Shown: in pieces, positions 17,164-25,704 of the stretch
Layout of the letters: each line of letters starts with the position of its first letter
How positions within the stretch are numbered: the first letter of the stretch is position 1
Assembly: GCA_036273675.1 (NCBI GenBank)
Contig: DASUHD010000153.1
Location: 36,541-100,540 of the forward strand
Length of the DNA stretch: 64,000 nucleotides
From: DAHUXT01 sp036273675
GTDB lineage: Bacteria > Chloroflexota > Ktedonobacteria > Ktedonobacterales > JADMIN01
Direction: 5' to 3'
The notes under the pieces: generated by a model
Told to the model about the DNA's origin: nothing
Seen by the model: only the letters and a program-made list of their open reading frames with translations
Databases searched by the model: none
Position numbers and translations under genes: made by a program

Positions 17164-19116
17164 GTGACCGAGCCGATGGTAGCGCCCTATGGCGCGTGGA
17201 AATCGCCACTGACGGCGGACGTGCTGCTGGCCAGCGCTCTGGGCCTGAGCGAGCTTCAGCTTGACGGTGAAACAATCTACTGGACTGAGTTACGCCCCAG
17301 CCAGGGTGGCCGTACCGTGCTGGTGCGCCGTACCCCGGATGGTCAGATCAGCGACGTGACGCCTGCCCCGTTCCATGCGCGCACCCGCGTCCACGAATAC
17401 GGCGGCGGATCGTATCTGGCGGCTGGCGGGGCCGTCTACTTCTCCAACTTTGCTGACCAGCGCCTCTATCGCGTGCGAGATGGCGGCGCGCCCGAGCCGC
17501 TGACACCCGACCTGCCCGACGGTGTCCTGCGCTATGCCGACGCCACGCTGGACGCGACACGCAATCGGCTGATCCTGGTGCGCGAAGACCATCGCGAATC
17601 AGGCCAGGAGGCGAAGAACACGCTGGTCGCACTGACGCTGGATGGCGAGAACGCGGATGGCGGCCACGTGCTGGTCGACGGTACGGACTTCGTCTCGACG
17701 CCGCGCCTCAACCCCGATGGTTCGCGGCTAACATGGCTCGCTTGGAACCATCCCAACATGCCCTGGGACGGCACGGCGCTCTGGGTGGCCGAGATCGCCG
17801 CCGATGGCTCACTGGCAAATGCCCAGCAGATCGCGGGTGGCCAGAACGAGTCGGTCTTCCAGCCCACGTGGTCGCCTGACGGCGAGCTATACTTCATCTC
17901 CGACCGCACCGGCTGGTGGAATCTCTATCGCTGGCGCAACGGACAGGCCGAGGCGCTGGCGTCGATGGAGGCGGAGTTTGGCTTGCCGCAGTGGCAATTT
18001 CGGATGGCGACGTATGACTTCAGCGATGCTGGACACATCATCTGCGCCTGGCAGCAGGACGGCCTCATCCACCTGGGTTCGCTTGACCTCGCGACGGGGG
18101 CGCTGACGCCCATAGAGACATCCTACACGCTGATCGCTCAGCCAAAGGCAAGCGCCAGCCAGATCATCTTCGTGGGCGCCTCGCCGACCCAGGCGGGCCA
18201 GATTGTGCGGATGGACACCGCCACCGGCCAGCAAGAGACGCTGCGCCAGTCCAGCACGCTGACGCTCGATGACGCCTGGATTTCGGTGGGGAAGCAGATC
18301 GCGTTTCCAACGGAGAACGGGCTGACGTCCTACGGCTTCTACTACCCGCCGCGCAATCCCGACTTTGTTGCGCCGGAGGGCGAGTTGCCGCCGCTGCGTG
18401 TACTCAGCCATGGCGGCCCTACCTCGCAGGTCTTCAACGGCTTCAACCCCAGCATCCTCTACTGGACGAGCCGCGGATTCGCCGTCCTCGACGTGAACTA
18501 TGGCGGCAGCACCGGCTACGGGCGCGCCTACCGCGACCGCCTGAAGGGTCAGTGGGGCGTGGTAGACCTGGACGACTGCGTGAACGGCGCGCGCTATCTG
18601 GCGCAGCAGGGGCCGGTAGACGGCAACCGGGTGACGATCAGCGGCGGCAGCGCGGGCGGCTACACGACGCTCTGCGGGGTCACCTTCCGCGATGCGTTCC
18701 GGGCGGGCGCCAGCCACTTCGGCGTCAGCGACCTGGGAGCGCTGGCCCGCGATACGCACAAGTTCGAGTCGCGCTACCTCGACCAAATGGTAGGCCCGTA
18801 TCCCGAGCGAGAAGACCTCTATCAAGCGCGCTCGCCGATCTTCCATGTGGATCAGCTCCATACGCCGGTCATCTTCTTCCAGGGGCTAGAGGACCCTGTG
18901 GTGCCGCCGAACCAGGCGGAGACGATGGTGGAGGCGTTGCGCGCGAAGGGCGTGCCGGTGGCCTATCTCGCCTTCGAGGGCGAAAGCCACGGCTTCCGCC
19001 AGGCCGCGAACATCAAGCGGTCGCTGGAGGCGGAACTTTACTTCTTCGGGCGCATCCTCGGCTACACCCCGGCGGACGAGATCGAGCCAGTGCAGATCGA
19101 CAACCTGCCGGAGTAG
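17164..19116 (+). CDS. S9-family (prolyl oligopeptidase/acylaminoacyl peptidase) serine peptidase
   Basis: The 650-residue protein has an N-terminal WD40-like/TolB-like propeller (repeated PDGELYFISDRTGWWNLYRW-type blades, about residues 50-380). An alpha/beta-hydrolase domain follows. The nucleophile is in ISGGSAGGYTTL (GxSxGG), the acid in QGLEDPVVPPNQ and the base in EGESHGFR, so the triad is complete. It should cleave short peptides, releasing N-terminal acyl-amino acids or dipeptides, in the cytoplasm since there is no signal peptide. The start is GTG at 17164 with GGGAGA upstream. Confidence 0.93.
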   Translation: MTEPMVAPYGAWKSPLTADVLLASALGLSELQLDGETIYWTELRPSQGGRTVLVRRTPDGQISDVTPAPFHARTRVHEYGGGSYLAAGGAVYFSNFADQRLYRVRDGGAPEPLTPDLPDGVLRYADATLDATRNRLILVREDHRESGQEAKNTLVALTLDGENADGGHVLVDGTDFVSTPRLNPDGSRLTWLAWNHPNMPWDGTALWVAEIAADGSLANAQQIAGGQNESVFQPTWSPDGELYFISDRTGWWNLYRWRNGQAEALASMEAEFGLPQWQFRMATYDFSDAGHIICAWQQDGLIHLGSLDLATGALTPIETSYTLIAQPKASASQIIFVGASPTQAGQIVRMDTATGQQETLRQSSTLTLDDAWISVGKQIAFPTENGLTSYGFYYPPRNPDFVAPEGELPPLRVLSHGGPTSQVFNGFNPSILYWTSRGFAVLDVNYGGSTGYGRAYRDRLKGQWGVVDLDDCVNGARYLAQQGPVDGNRVTISGGSAGGYTTLCGVTFRDAFRAGASHFGVSDLGALARDTHKFESRYLDQMVGPYPEREDLYQARSPIFHVDQLHTPVIFFQGLEDPVVPPNQAETMVEALRAKGVPVAYLAFEGESHGFRQAANIKRSLEAELYFFGRILGYTPADEIEPVQIDNLPE

Positions 19117-19150
19117 ATTTCAGAAGCCGATTGGGTGGGTGGAGTTAGCC

Positions 19151-19166
19151 GCGGCATGCATGCCGC
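19151..19166. repeat. 16-bp perfect palindrome after the S9 peptidase gene
   Basis: GCGGCATGCATGCCGC is fully self-complementary and lies 35 bases after the peptidase stop. It resembles the CGGCCATGCATGGCCG palindrome at 45548-45563. No T-run follows, so a classic terminator is unlikely; it may be an interspersed palindromic element. Confidence 0.55.
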
Positions 19167-19260
19167 GAAGTTGGATTACGTCCATCGAAACAATGCACGA
19201 GGCAGCGCAGCCGCCGACCAATACAGGTCGACGGCTGTCTTGTTCTCTGCTACTCGCTGG

Positions 19261-19776
19261 CTAGACGTGCAAGTCCCAGACGGTCTGGCCGCTACTGATG
19301 ATATCCGCCTCGAAGGCAACCGTGAAATCGTGCTGGCTTGCCGCTACCTCGTAGGCGATCTGGCCTTTGATGATATCGCCTGCCGCTAGCTTACCATCGG
19401 GGGGCGTCACATTCGAGATGATTGTTTCGTCGTATTTCTGGCCGGTTGCGTCTTTTAGGGTGAACTGAAGTAGGGATGAAACGTCCTGCTCCTTGGAGCC
19501 GACATTCTTGAGGGTGACATCAACGACGACGAATTGGTTACCACTCTTGGGCTTGAAGATATCGTCACCCGGATTCGTCTTGAACGAGTTGACGGTGACA
19601 ATAAATGTGTCACCAACCTTCACCTGGTCGCCGACCTTGAAATGTTTGCTGGAGTTCGAGCTGCTTGAATTGTTGCCGCTTGTTCCAACAGCGGTTCCCG
19701 CGTTTGCGCTCGAGCTGCCGCAAGCCATGATGACGAGAGCAAGAACGCCGAGCAACGTGCATAACGGAAGTAGCAT
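19261..19776 (-). CDS. DUF4352-type lipoprotein
   Basis: The 171-residue protein has a hydrophobic signal and a lipobox (ALVIMACGSS), then a serine/asparagine-rich spacer. An immunoglobulin-like domain typical of DUF4352 (telokin-like) follows: VKVGDTFIVTVNSFKTNPG, FVVVDVTLKNVGSKEQDVS and AAGDIIKGQIAYEVAA. It is therefore predicted to be tethered to the outside of the membrane. The frame stays open upstream of the ATG at 19776 and no strong ribosome site is visible, so the start is uncertain. The function of DUF4352 proteins is generally unknown; they may help other surface proteins. Confidence 0.85.
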   Translation of the reverse strand: MLLPLCTLLGVLALVIMACGSSSANAGTAVGTSGNNSSSSNSSKHFKVGDQVKVGDTFIVTVNSFKTNPGDDIFKPKSGNQFVVVDVTLKNVGSKEQDVSSLLQFTLKDATGQKYDETIISNVTPPDGKLAAGDIIKGQIAYEVAASQHDFTVAFEADIISSGQTVWDLHV

Positions 19777-20382
19777 GCGAAGAGATTGCTTGAGGGATGG
19801 GCGTGACGTTGTTGGCGCCGGAAGTGCGCTCCTTCTTGAAGTCTGCTTCGCTCAAACACAAATACATAACTCGCTGCTAACTTGAGAAGATGACAAGCGA
19901 TTGCGCTCCATACGAAGCAGTAGCGCTTCACGTGAATATCTCGGCATCTCACCTCAGACGAACAGCAAGTACTCACATAATAGCACGATACGTGTAGTTT
20001 GTCCATGATACCGTTATGTTAATAAGCTCAGCAATTCGTGAGGGTGGTAGCAGGCATTTGCCCTGATCCGGGCGTGTGGGGAGAAGGGGTACACTCTATG
20101 CGAGGGATAATCCCTGAAAGCAGGTCATCAAGGAAGGAACGCGATAGGTCTACACCCCATCTCCCACCAACGAAAACCGTACGACCGCGAGTTTCGTAGC
20201 CCTCGGTGTTGGCGTTGACCTTGGCGTTGCTATCAGCGCTGCGATTGGCGTCGCCACTGACCAGATCGCCCTCGGCGTCGGGTTCGGTGTTGGTGTCGGC
20301 GCGGCCCTCGGCCTGGCGCTCCAGATGAGCCAGTGAGCGCGGTCGGGCAATTGAATCCTGTGCCATGCTCGTGATCGATGCC
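19777..20382. other. Gene-poor stretch between lipoprotein and molybdoenzyme genes
   Basis: Apart from the glycine-zipper remnant at 20148-20336, I see no gene in these 606 bases. A 10-bp palindrome, TTCACGTGAA, lies at 19927-19936 and is identical to the core of the parS consensus, but its flanks do not match. Confidence 0.4.
20148..20336 (+). pseudogene. Glycine-zipper membrane peptide remnant lacking a start codon
   Basis: The frame 20148-20336 translates to a short polar N-terminus (TNENRTTA) and then SFVALGVGVDLGVAISAAIG with IALGVGFGVGVGAALGLALQ, ending MSQ. This is a double glycine-zipper hairpin like small proteins often found in actinobacteria and Chloroflexota. No ATG, GTG or TTG precedes it in frame after the stop at 20145. 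An AAGGAAGG element sits at about 20130, roughly where a ribosome site would be. The start codon seems to have been lost, or a rare start is used. Confidence 0.5.
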
Positions 20383-22077
20383 TTATCCCACGAGCACCTG
20401 AATCGCGTGATAGCCCGACGCGCCATCGGGGAGGGGTGGCGCGCCCGAGGCAAGCTGCACGTTGCCGTCCAGGTCAATCGCGCGCACCGCCAGGATGTGC
20501 GACCCGGCCGTTGGCTGCCACTGGTACTGCCAGAGCACCCAGGTTAGCGCGCCGAGCGGACGCCGGAGCGTCGCGGGCTGCCAGGTCGCCCCCGAGTCGG
20601 TGCTGACATCCACCCGGCTTATGCCACGGTCGGCGGCAAAGGCCACGCCCGCGATCCAGGTGGACTTGTTGCTCGCCAGCACCGCGCCGTCGTTGGGCAG
20701 GTCGATGCGCGAGGTCATCTTGACCTTCGCCTCCGGGGTCCAGCCGCGCGTCTCCCAGTAGCCCATGTAATCGCCGGAGCTGACCTCCAGCGAGGTGAGC
20801 CATTTGCCATTCTTCATGCCATAGAGGCCGGGAATCAGCAGCCGCGCCGGGTAGCCGTGCGCCTGGGGCAGCGGCCCGCCGTTGATCTCGTAGACGATCA
20901 GCGAGAGCGGGTCCATCGCCTGGCTCAGATGCAGCCGGTCGCTATAGTCGTCGGCGGCGCGGAAGATCAACTCGTTGGCGCCGGCTTGTATGCCCGCGTA
21001 GTCAAGCAGATCGGCCAGCCGCGTCCCACGGAAGAGCGCATTGCTCATCAGGTTGCCGCCAACCTCATTGCTAATGCATTCGAGCGTGTGATAGCGCTCG
21101 ACCACGGGCAACGCCTTCAACTGGTCGTAGGTGAGCGTCACTGGATTGTTGACGCTGCCGCCAATGCTCAGCTTCCAGGTCTTGCCATCCACCTGCGGGT
21201 CGCCGACGAGGTTCTTCGAGACGTAGTAGAAGTCCTTGGTCGGCGTGACCTCGGCGGTCTGCCCGCTCAGCGAGGTCCACGGGCCGTAGCCGGGCTTCGG
21301 CGGCGGAACGATCCGCTGCGTTGCGCCATCTACCTTCAGCGGCGGGCGGCGGGTCAAGTTGATACCCAGGCTGGACGAGATGAACTGCCACGCCAGCGCC
21401 GCGCCCGCTGCGACCACAACCACCGTCAGCCCGCGATTGAGCAGCCGCCGCCGCGAGAGCTGCATCGCCGCATCAGCCTCCGCCGCTGTCCCGCCGGGCT
21501 GTGGCTGGACCAGCAGGGTCGCCCGCAGCAGCCAGACGAACGCCAGCGCGAAGACAACATCGGGCAGCAGTTGCGTCAGCAGCGTGCCAATAATGCCCTC
21601 GGCGAATCCCGCGCCAAAGAAGCCACCACCCACCAGCGGCGCGAGAACGCCCGCCGCCACCAGCCAGAGCTGCAGCACGATCAGCGGAATCTCGGCATAG
21701 CCAGGGACCGCGCTCGTAAGCGCATGGCGCTCGGCGCGCCCCATCCGGTGCAGCACAGCGCCACGCAGCGCGCAATAGAGCAGACCAACCGCCGCCGCGA
21801 TGACGCCAGCGCCGATGAGTGTAATGCCGAAGAAGAGGTGTTTTGCGCTGGGGCCAAGTGTGCCGACGAGCCAGGAGAAAACAGAGAGCGGGACGAACCG
21901 TATCAGCGCCTCGGCGAAGACCTCTGCGGGTGTCGTGATCTGCAGGATGAATCGCGCCAGTAACGCCGCGCCTATAGCCAGCGCCGCCGCGATCAACGCC
22001 TGGCGCCACACCGCCCGCAACAGGTTGCTGTCGCCCTTATCCGCAGCGGGTGAGGCGACCTCGGTTGTCTGTGCCAT
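20383..22077 (-). CDS. Membrane-anchored molybdopterin-dependent oxidoreductase (sulfite-oxidase fold)
   Basis: The 564-residue protein has about six N-terminal membrane segments (residues about 25-245), the last in RRLLNRGLTVVVVAAGAALA. A sulfite-oxidase-like Mo-cofactor domain follows, with the metal-ligand cysteine in HTLECISNEVGGNLMSNALF. The C-terminus is a Mo-cofactor dimerisation (Ig-like) domain (GVAFAADRGISRVDVSTDSG). The catalytic domain should face outside the membrane. The enzyme probably oxidises or reduces a small sulfur or oxyanion compound or a damaged residue; the substrate is unknown. GGGAG lies ten bases before the ATG. The start region carries a 10-bp tandem repeat at 22108-22127. 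Confidence 0.92.
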   Translation of the reverse strand: MAQTTEVASPAADKGDSNLLRAVWRQALIAAALAIGAALLARFILQITTPAEVFAEALIRFVPLSVFSWLVGTLGPSAKHLFFGITLIGAGVIAAAVGLLYCALRGAVLHRMGRAERHALTSAVPGYAEIPLIVLQLWLVAAGVLAPLVGGGFFGAGFAEGIIGTLLTQLLPDVVFALAFVWLLRATLLVQPQPGGTAAEADAAMQLSRRRLLNRGLTVVVVAAGAALAWQFISSSLGINLTRRPPLKVDGATQRIVPPPKPGYGPWTSLSGQTAEVTPTKDFYYVSKNLVGDPQVDGKTWKLSIGGSVNNPVTLTYDQLKALPVVERYHTLECISNEVGGNLMSNALFRGTRLADLLDYAGIQAGANELIFRAADDYSDRLHLSQAMDPLSLIVYEINGGPLPQAHGYPARLLIPGLYGMKNGKWLTSLEVSSGDYMGYWETRGWTPEAKVKMTSRIDLPNDGAVLASNKSTWIAGVAFAADRGISRVDVSTDSGATWQPATLRRPLGALTWVLWQYQWQPTAGSHILAVRAIDLDGNVQLASGAPPLPDGASGYHAIQVLVG

Positions 22078-22107
22078 ATTGTGCTACTCCCGCGCCCATC
22101 GCTCAAC

Positions 22108-22127
22108 GTTTCATAGAGTTTCATAGA
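22108..22127. repeat. 10-bp perfect tandem repeat upstream of molybdoenzyme gene
   Basis: GTTTCATAGA occurs twice head to tail, 31 bases before the start codon of the molybdopterin oxidoreductase. On the coding strand it reads TCTATGAAAC twice. It may be a regulator-binding site, since 10 bp places both copies on the same helix face. Confidence 0.4.
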
Positions 22128-22176
22128 GATAGTACGGCGCGGCGTCTCGATGTTACAGCGAGCGGGTCAGATGCTT

Positions 22177-22902
22177 TCACGATAATGGAATATCGTGCAG
22201 TGTATAGACGCGCTTATCCGTGCCGATCAGGTAGTCGCGGCCATCGCTTCCCGCGAGCAGCCAGATCGGATCGCTGGGCGCCGCGCCGCCTCCCCGCCAA
22301 TTCCACGCCGGGCCAGGATGCCCTGGCAAGCCGACATCGAGTGGCAGAAAGGCCAGCTCTGGCGCGGGATGAGCCCTCGTTCCCACATTGCGCTGCTGCT
22401 TCAAGAGCGCGATTGCCTGTTCTGCTGAGAGATACGGGAAGGGGTTGCTATAACGAGGTTCACTTGGGAAGATTTGCCCTGAATCAGCGAAACGAACCAC
22501 CTTGTGAGGATAGTCGTAGACGTAATCTGCGATTGCCACCAGATGACCAGCGACATCATATAAAGGCAACATCCAGTGTGGGCAGTCGTTGAAATCCTGC
22601 CCGGTATGCATGCGAATCGGATGTGAGAGTATCGGCGCGCCAGGAATGGGGCTATCGGTCACTCCCGCCACAAAGTATGGCTGCGCGGAAAGCAGCGCTT
22701 GCATTGCTTGTGGCGAATCGTCAGACACCGGGATTCCATAAGTCCCTGCGCTTGTGGCGCAATAATCTCTCCTGCCGTCAACTCCGAGCGACTCGTTCTT
22801 ATGCCAGTTATAGAATGCTATGCCACTGATAATGCCGACCATCGCCAGGAGCGCCAGCATCGCCAGAACCCATTTCTTCTTCAGGAAAGCTATCCTCGAC
22901 AT
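22177..22902 (-). CDS. Signal-anchored hypothetical protein
   Basis: The 241-residue protein starts with a signal anchor (KKKWVLAMLALLAMVGIISG) and continues as a soluble extracytoplasmic domain. Two regions, MHTGQDFNDCPHWMLPLYDV and YLSAEQAIALLKQQRNVGTR, suggest a mixed alpha/beta fold, but I do not recognise the family. It has two cysteines that could form a disulphide (DYCATS and DCPHW). AGAGGG precedes the ATG at 22902. Confidence 0.75.
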   Translation of the reverse strand: MSRIAFLKKKWVLAMLALLAMVGIISGIAFYNWHKNESLGVDGRRDYCATSAGTYGIPVSDDSPQAMQALLSAQPYFVAGVTDSPIPGAPILSHPIRMHTGQDFNDCPHWMLPLYDVAGHLVAIADYVYDYPHKVVRFADSGQIFPSEPRYSNPFPYLSAEQAIALLKQQRNVGTRAHPAPELAFLPLDVGLPGHPGPAWNWRGGGAAPSDPIWLLAGSDGRDYLIGTDKRVYTLHDIPLS

Positions 22903-23104
22903 GTAGGCCCTCTGCCAGATTCCATACTTCTATTCCGCCCGAAGCCGCTCATCTGCCTATCCTTTGGACGAAACCATACGGCCCAGGTGATCGCGAAAAC
23001 CTGCCTGGCACGTGGTTTGCACAGGAGAGACGCCGAAGATACTGACAATGGCCCCGAGCGGCGTGCTTCCGGGCTATTTGCAATGGAGCGGTATACGAGG
23101 AGCG

Positions 23105-23668
23105 ATGCGTTTGGTTGAGGAGAACGGAGTAACGAGGCCAGCTATAGACTCTGCGCCAACAGACTCGCCACAGCAGACGGTCTGGCAGCACGAAGACCCG
23201 GCGATTCGGCGGCTGGGCGATAACCTGCCCGGCTCGCATTGGTCACAGCAGAGCACGCAGCCCCTTAGCCCGCGCTGGTCACCGGCGCGTCGACGTCAAC
23301 TGGCCGCCAAACAGGCCGCGCTGACCACGGGACGGGAGCGGCGCGCGCTTGGACTGGGCGCGGGGATGGGCGCATTGGTGGCGGTCACGGCGCTTGCGCT
23401 GGTTCTGCTGGTCGCCGCCGTCAGTGGCTGGCTGCCAGGCATCTCGCCGCCCCCGTCTGATTCGGCGCTGCCGCCCGTTCCCGCGCAGCCTGCACGGCAT
23501 ACGGCTAACCCGGCGGCGACTAATATTCCCACATCAACCACCCTGCCTACGACGACCGCGCAACCTACCGCGACTGCCTGGCCGACGGCCACGGATGTGA
23601 CTCCGGTTCCGACCGCGACGGCGCGCCCAACAGATACGCCCACGCCACGCCCGACCGCGACCCCCTGA
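23105..23668 (+). CDS. Single-pass Pro/Thr-rich membrane protein, paralogue 1
   Basis: The 188-residue protein starts at ATG 23105, four bases after GAGGAG; the frame is open further upstream but looks non-coding there. A cytoplasmic part contains the motif SHWSQQSTQPL. One membrane helix follows (GALVAVTALALVLLVAAVSG), then an outer tail made almost only of Pro, Thr and Ala (TATAWPTATDVTPVPTATAR). The next gene is a clear paralogue with the same layout. The tail could span the cell wall. The function is unknown. Confidence 0.75.
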   Translation: MRLVEENGVTRPAIDSAPTDSPQQTVWQHEDPAIRRLGDNLPGSHWSQQSTQPLSPRWSPARRRQLAAKQAALTTGRERRALGLGAGMGALVAVTALALVLLVAAVSGWLPGISPPPSDSALPPVPAQPARHTANPAATNIPTSTTLPTTTAQPTATAWPTATDVTPVPTATARPTDTPTPRPTATP

Positions 23669-23843
23669 TTGCCATCGCGCAGATGCTCGCGGGAGATACT
23701 GCTGGCACATAGCTTGCGTCGCTGTTATGACAAGCCCAAGGAAGGGCGCGAGCGAGGCGTGCTTGAGTGATGCGTGATTCAAGAATGAAGTACGCCGCTA
23801 CTCACCGATATCGCTAAGCACTCACAAGAACACACTGGGAGCG

Positions 23844-24482
23844 TTGCGCGTGGACGAGAAATACAGCCTGGTAGCGCCTTCCGCGAATAGAACGTCACAT
23901 ACCGTCTGGCTGCAGCAGGATACGACGACTCGGCAGGCGCAGAGTCATCCGCTGGAGTCGCACTGGTCGCAGCAGATCACCCAGCCGCTGATACCGCCGC
24001 CACCCTGGCCAATCCAGCCGCCATTCACACGCCGCGCTGCAATCACCGCGCGACCAGAATCGCGCGCCGTGGGGTTGGGCGTTGGGTGTGGCGCCCTCGT
24101 GGCCTTTCTCACGCTCAGTCTGCTGTTGCTGATGGCGCTCAACAGCCGCCTGCTGTACGGGCGTGCGTCCACCGGATCTGACGTGTTGCCTCGGCCAACG
24201 TCGGTTCAACCTTCGCCCACCCATCCCCCGCGTGTTCGGCCAACTCCTGCTCGTTCCGTTGGTGGCCAGCCTGCGGGAAGCCGCGCAGGCGACCAGAAGC
24301 CGATCCCGACGGCCGTCCCGACAAGCCCTCCCACCGCGACCGCGCAACAAACGCCGATAGCTACGCCAAGCCCTATGCCGACAGCCACGCCGGCACCCGA
24401 ACCTACGGCGACGGAGGAAGACGCGACGCCGACCCCGCAACCGACCCAGGCGCCATCGCCATCACCATCGCAGTCGCCTTAA
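23844..24482 (+). CDS. Single-pass Pro/Thr-rich membrane protein, paralogue 2
   Basis: The 212-residue protein mirrors its neighbour at 23105: N-terminus MRVDEKYSL against MRLVEENGV, motif SHWSQQITQPL against SHWSQQSTQPL, one membrane helix (GALVAFLTLSLLLLMAL), then a tail of Pro/Thr/Ala. The start is a TTG at 23844, placed exactly where the paralogue has ATG (GAG-CG-TTG-CG against GAG-CG-ATG-CG). The tail includes more Glu and Gln than the paralogue's. The gene pair probably arose by tandem duplication followed by fast drift of the low-complexity tail. Confidence 0.75.
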   Translation: MRVDEKYSLVAPSANRTSHTVWLQQDTTTRQAQSHPLESHWSQQITQPLIPPPPWPIQPPFTRRAAITARPESRAVGLGVGCGALVAFLTLSLLLLMALNSRLLYGRASTGSDVLPRPTSVQPSPTHPPRVRPTPARSVGGQPAGSRAGDQKPIPTAVPTSPPTATAQQTPIATPSPMPTATPAPEPTATEEDATPTPQPTQAPSPSPSQSP

Positions 24483-24491
24483 CCGCCGCCA

Positions 24492-25535
24492 TTATCCCGT
24501 GATGAGCACGTCGTTGGGGTAGCGCTCGCCGGGGATGGTGGCAATCACCTTCAGCGTCTGAGCTTCGATGATGGCGAGATTCTTGCCGAGGGTATCGGCG
24601 ACGACGATGTAGCGTCCATCAGGGGTGACCGCGATGCCGTGCGGGTAGCCCGTGACCACGACCGTCGCCCGCACCGCCGGATGCGCCGGATCGTCGCCGA
24701 TGTCGATCACGCTGACAGCGTGCGAGCCGCCATTGGCGACGTAGAGCGTCTTGCCGTCGGGCGAGCGGGCGATCAGCGCGGGATGCAGGCCAACCGCCAC
24801 GCTATCCACTGCCCGCCGCGCCTGCACGTCTACCACAAAGAGGCGTCCGGTCAGGTTATCGCTGGCGTAGAGGTAGCGCCCGTCGGGGCTGATGGCGAGG
24901 CCGTATGGCTCTGCCGCCTGTGGCAGCGGAATCGTCGCGGCGAGAGAGGCGCTGGTGGCGTTGATGACCGCGATGGCCGCGCCGCCGTAGCAGCCGGTAT
25001 AGACCCACTGGCCATCGGGCGAGATAACGATGCTGTGCGGTCGGTCGGGTGTGGCGATCGTCGCGCGCAGCTTCCAGGTATGCCCATCCACCACAGTGAC
25101 ATTCGCCGCGCCAAAACTGGTGACGAAGATCGTGCCGCCGTCGCGCGTGGCCACCATATGCACCGGATAGACGCCAACGCCGACGCTATGAATCTCCTTC
25201 GGCGTGCCGCTGCTCAGATCGAAGGCGATCAGCCGGTTGGTGGCGACATCGGTGACATAGAGTGTCTTGCCGTCAGCGGAAAGCCCCAGCCCATGGATGC
25301 TTGGCGCGACATGCCAGGTGTGTTTGCCCAGCTCGGCCATATCGCCCGTCAGCACATCGGTGACGAAGACTGAATAGCTCGACAGGGGCGATGGGAGCGC
25401 GAGCGTTGCGATGGGTGTGGGCGAGATCGTCGCCGACGCGGAAGGGCCACATCCCGCCAGCAATGTGGCCAGCGCAGCCACCAGCAATACCGCCCCCGCG
25501 AGCGCGCCTCTTCCTCTTCCCCGGCTTTGCGCCAT
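24492..25535 (-). CDS. YVTN beta-propeller lipoprotein (YncE-like)
   Basis: The 347-residue protein has a signal peptide with lipobox (ALATLLAGCGPSA), followed by a seven-bladed propeller built from repeats such as SADGKTLYVTDVATNRLIAF, SPDGQWVYTGCYGGAAIAVI and SPDGRYLYASDNLTGRLFVV. It should sit on the outer face of the membrane. Homologues bind small ligands or DNA, or act as surface layer proteins; none of these can be chosen here. The gene is convergent with paralogue 2, whose stop lies 9 bases away. Confidence 0.9.
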   Translation of the reverse strand: MAQSRGRGRGALAGAVLLVAALATLLAGCGPSASATISPTPIATLALPSPLSSYSVFVTDVLTGDMAELGKHTWHVAPSIHGLGLSADGKTLYVTDVATNRLIAFDLSSGTPKEIHSVGVGVYPVHMVATRDGGTIFVTSFGAANVTVVDGHTWKLRATIATPDRPHSIVISPDGQWVYTGCYGGAAIAVINATSASLAATIPLPQAAEPYGLAISPDGRYLYASDNLTGRLFVVDVQARRAVDSVAVGLHPALIARSPDGKTLYVANGGSHAVSVIDIGDDPAHPAVRATVVVTGYPHGIAVTPDGRYIVVADTLGKNLAIIEAQTLKVIATIPGERYPNDVLITG

Positions 25536-25645
25536 CCGTCTTCTCTCCCCACAACCGCTATGCGATACTGTCCAGCACCACTCTAGCGCGGAGCCGCGTG
25601 GATGCGCAGGTAAAAGGTACTTTCTTCGGGCGCGTCACTCTGGCA

Positions 25646-25669
25646 CCCCCTCCCTTTTAGGGGAGGGGG
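25646..25669. repeat. GC-rich palindromic element, copy 1
   Basis: CCCCCTCCC (25646-25654) pairs perfectly with GGGAGGGGG (25661-25669) around the loop TTTTAG. The flanking TTAGGGGGAGAGGG repeats half of the motif. Related copies occur at 42053-42208 and 48760-48782, always between genes. It lies just past the end of mscL and could also end that transcript. Confidence 0.65.
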
Positions 25670-25704
25670 TTAGGGGGAGAGGGCTGGCGGTGACAAACTC
25701 CGCT

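Noticed and set aside
20857..21963. 368-codon frame on the plus strand
   Set aside because: Antisense to the molybdopterin oxidoreductase, whose cofactor motifs are plain; the translated shadow shows no family pattern.
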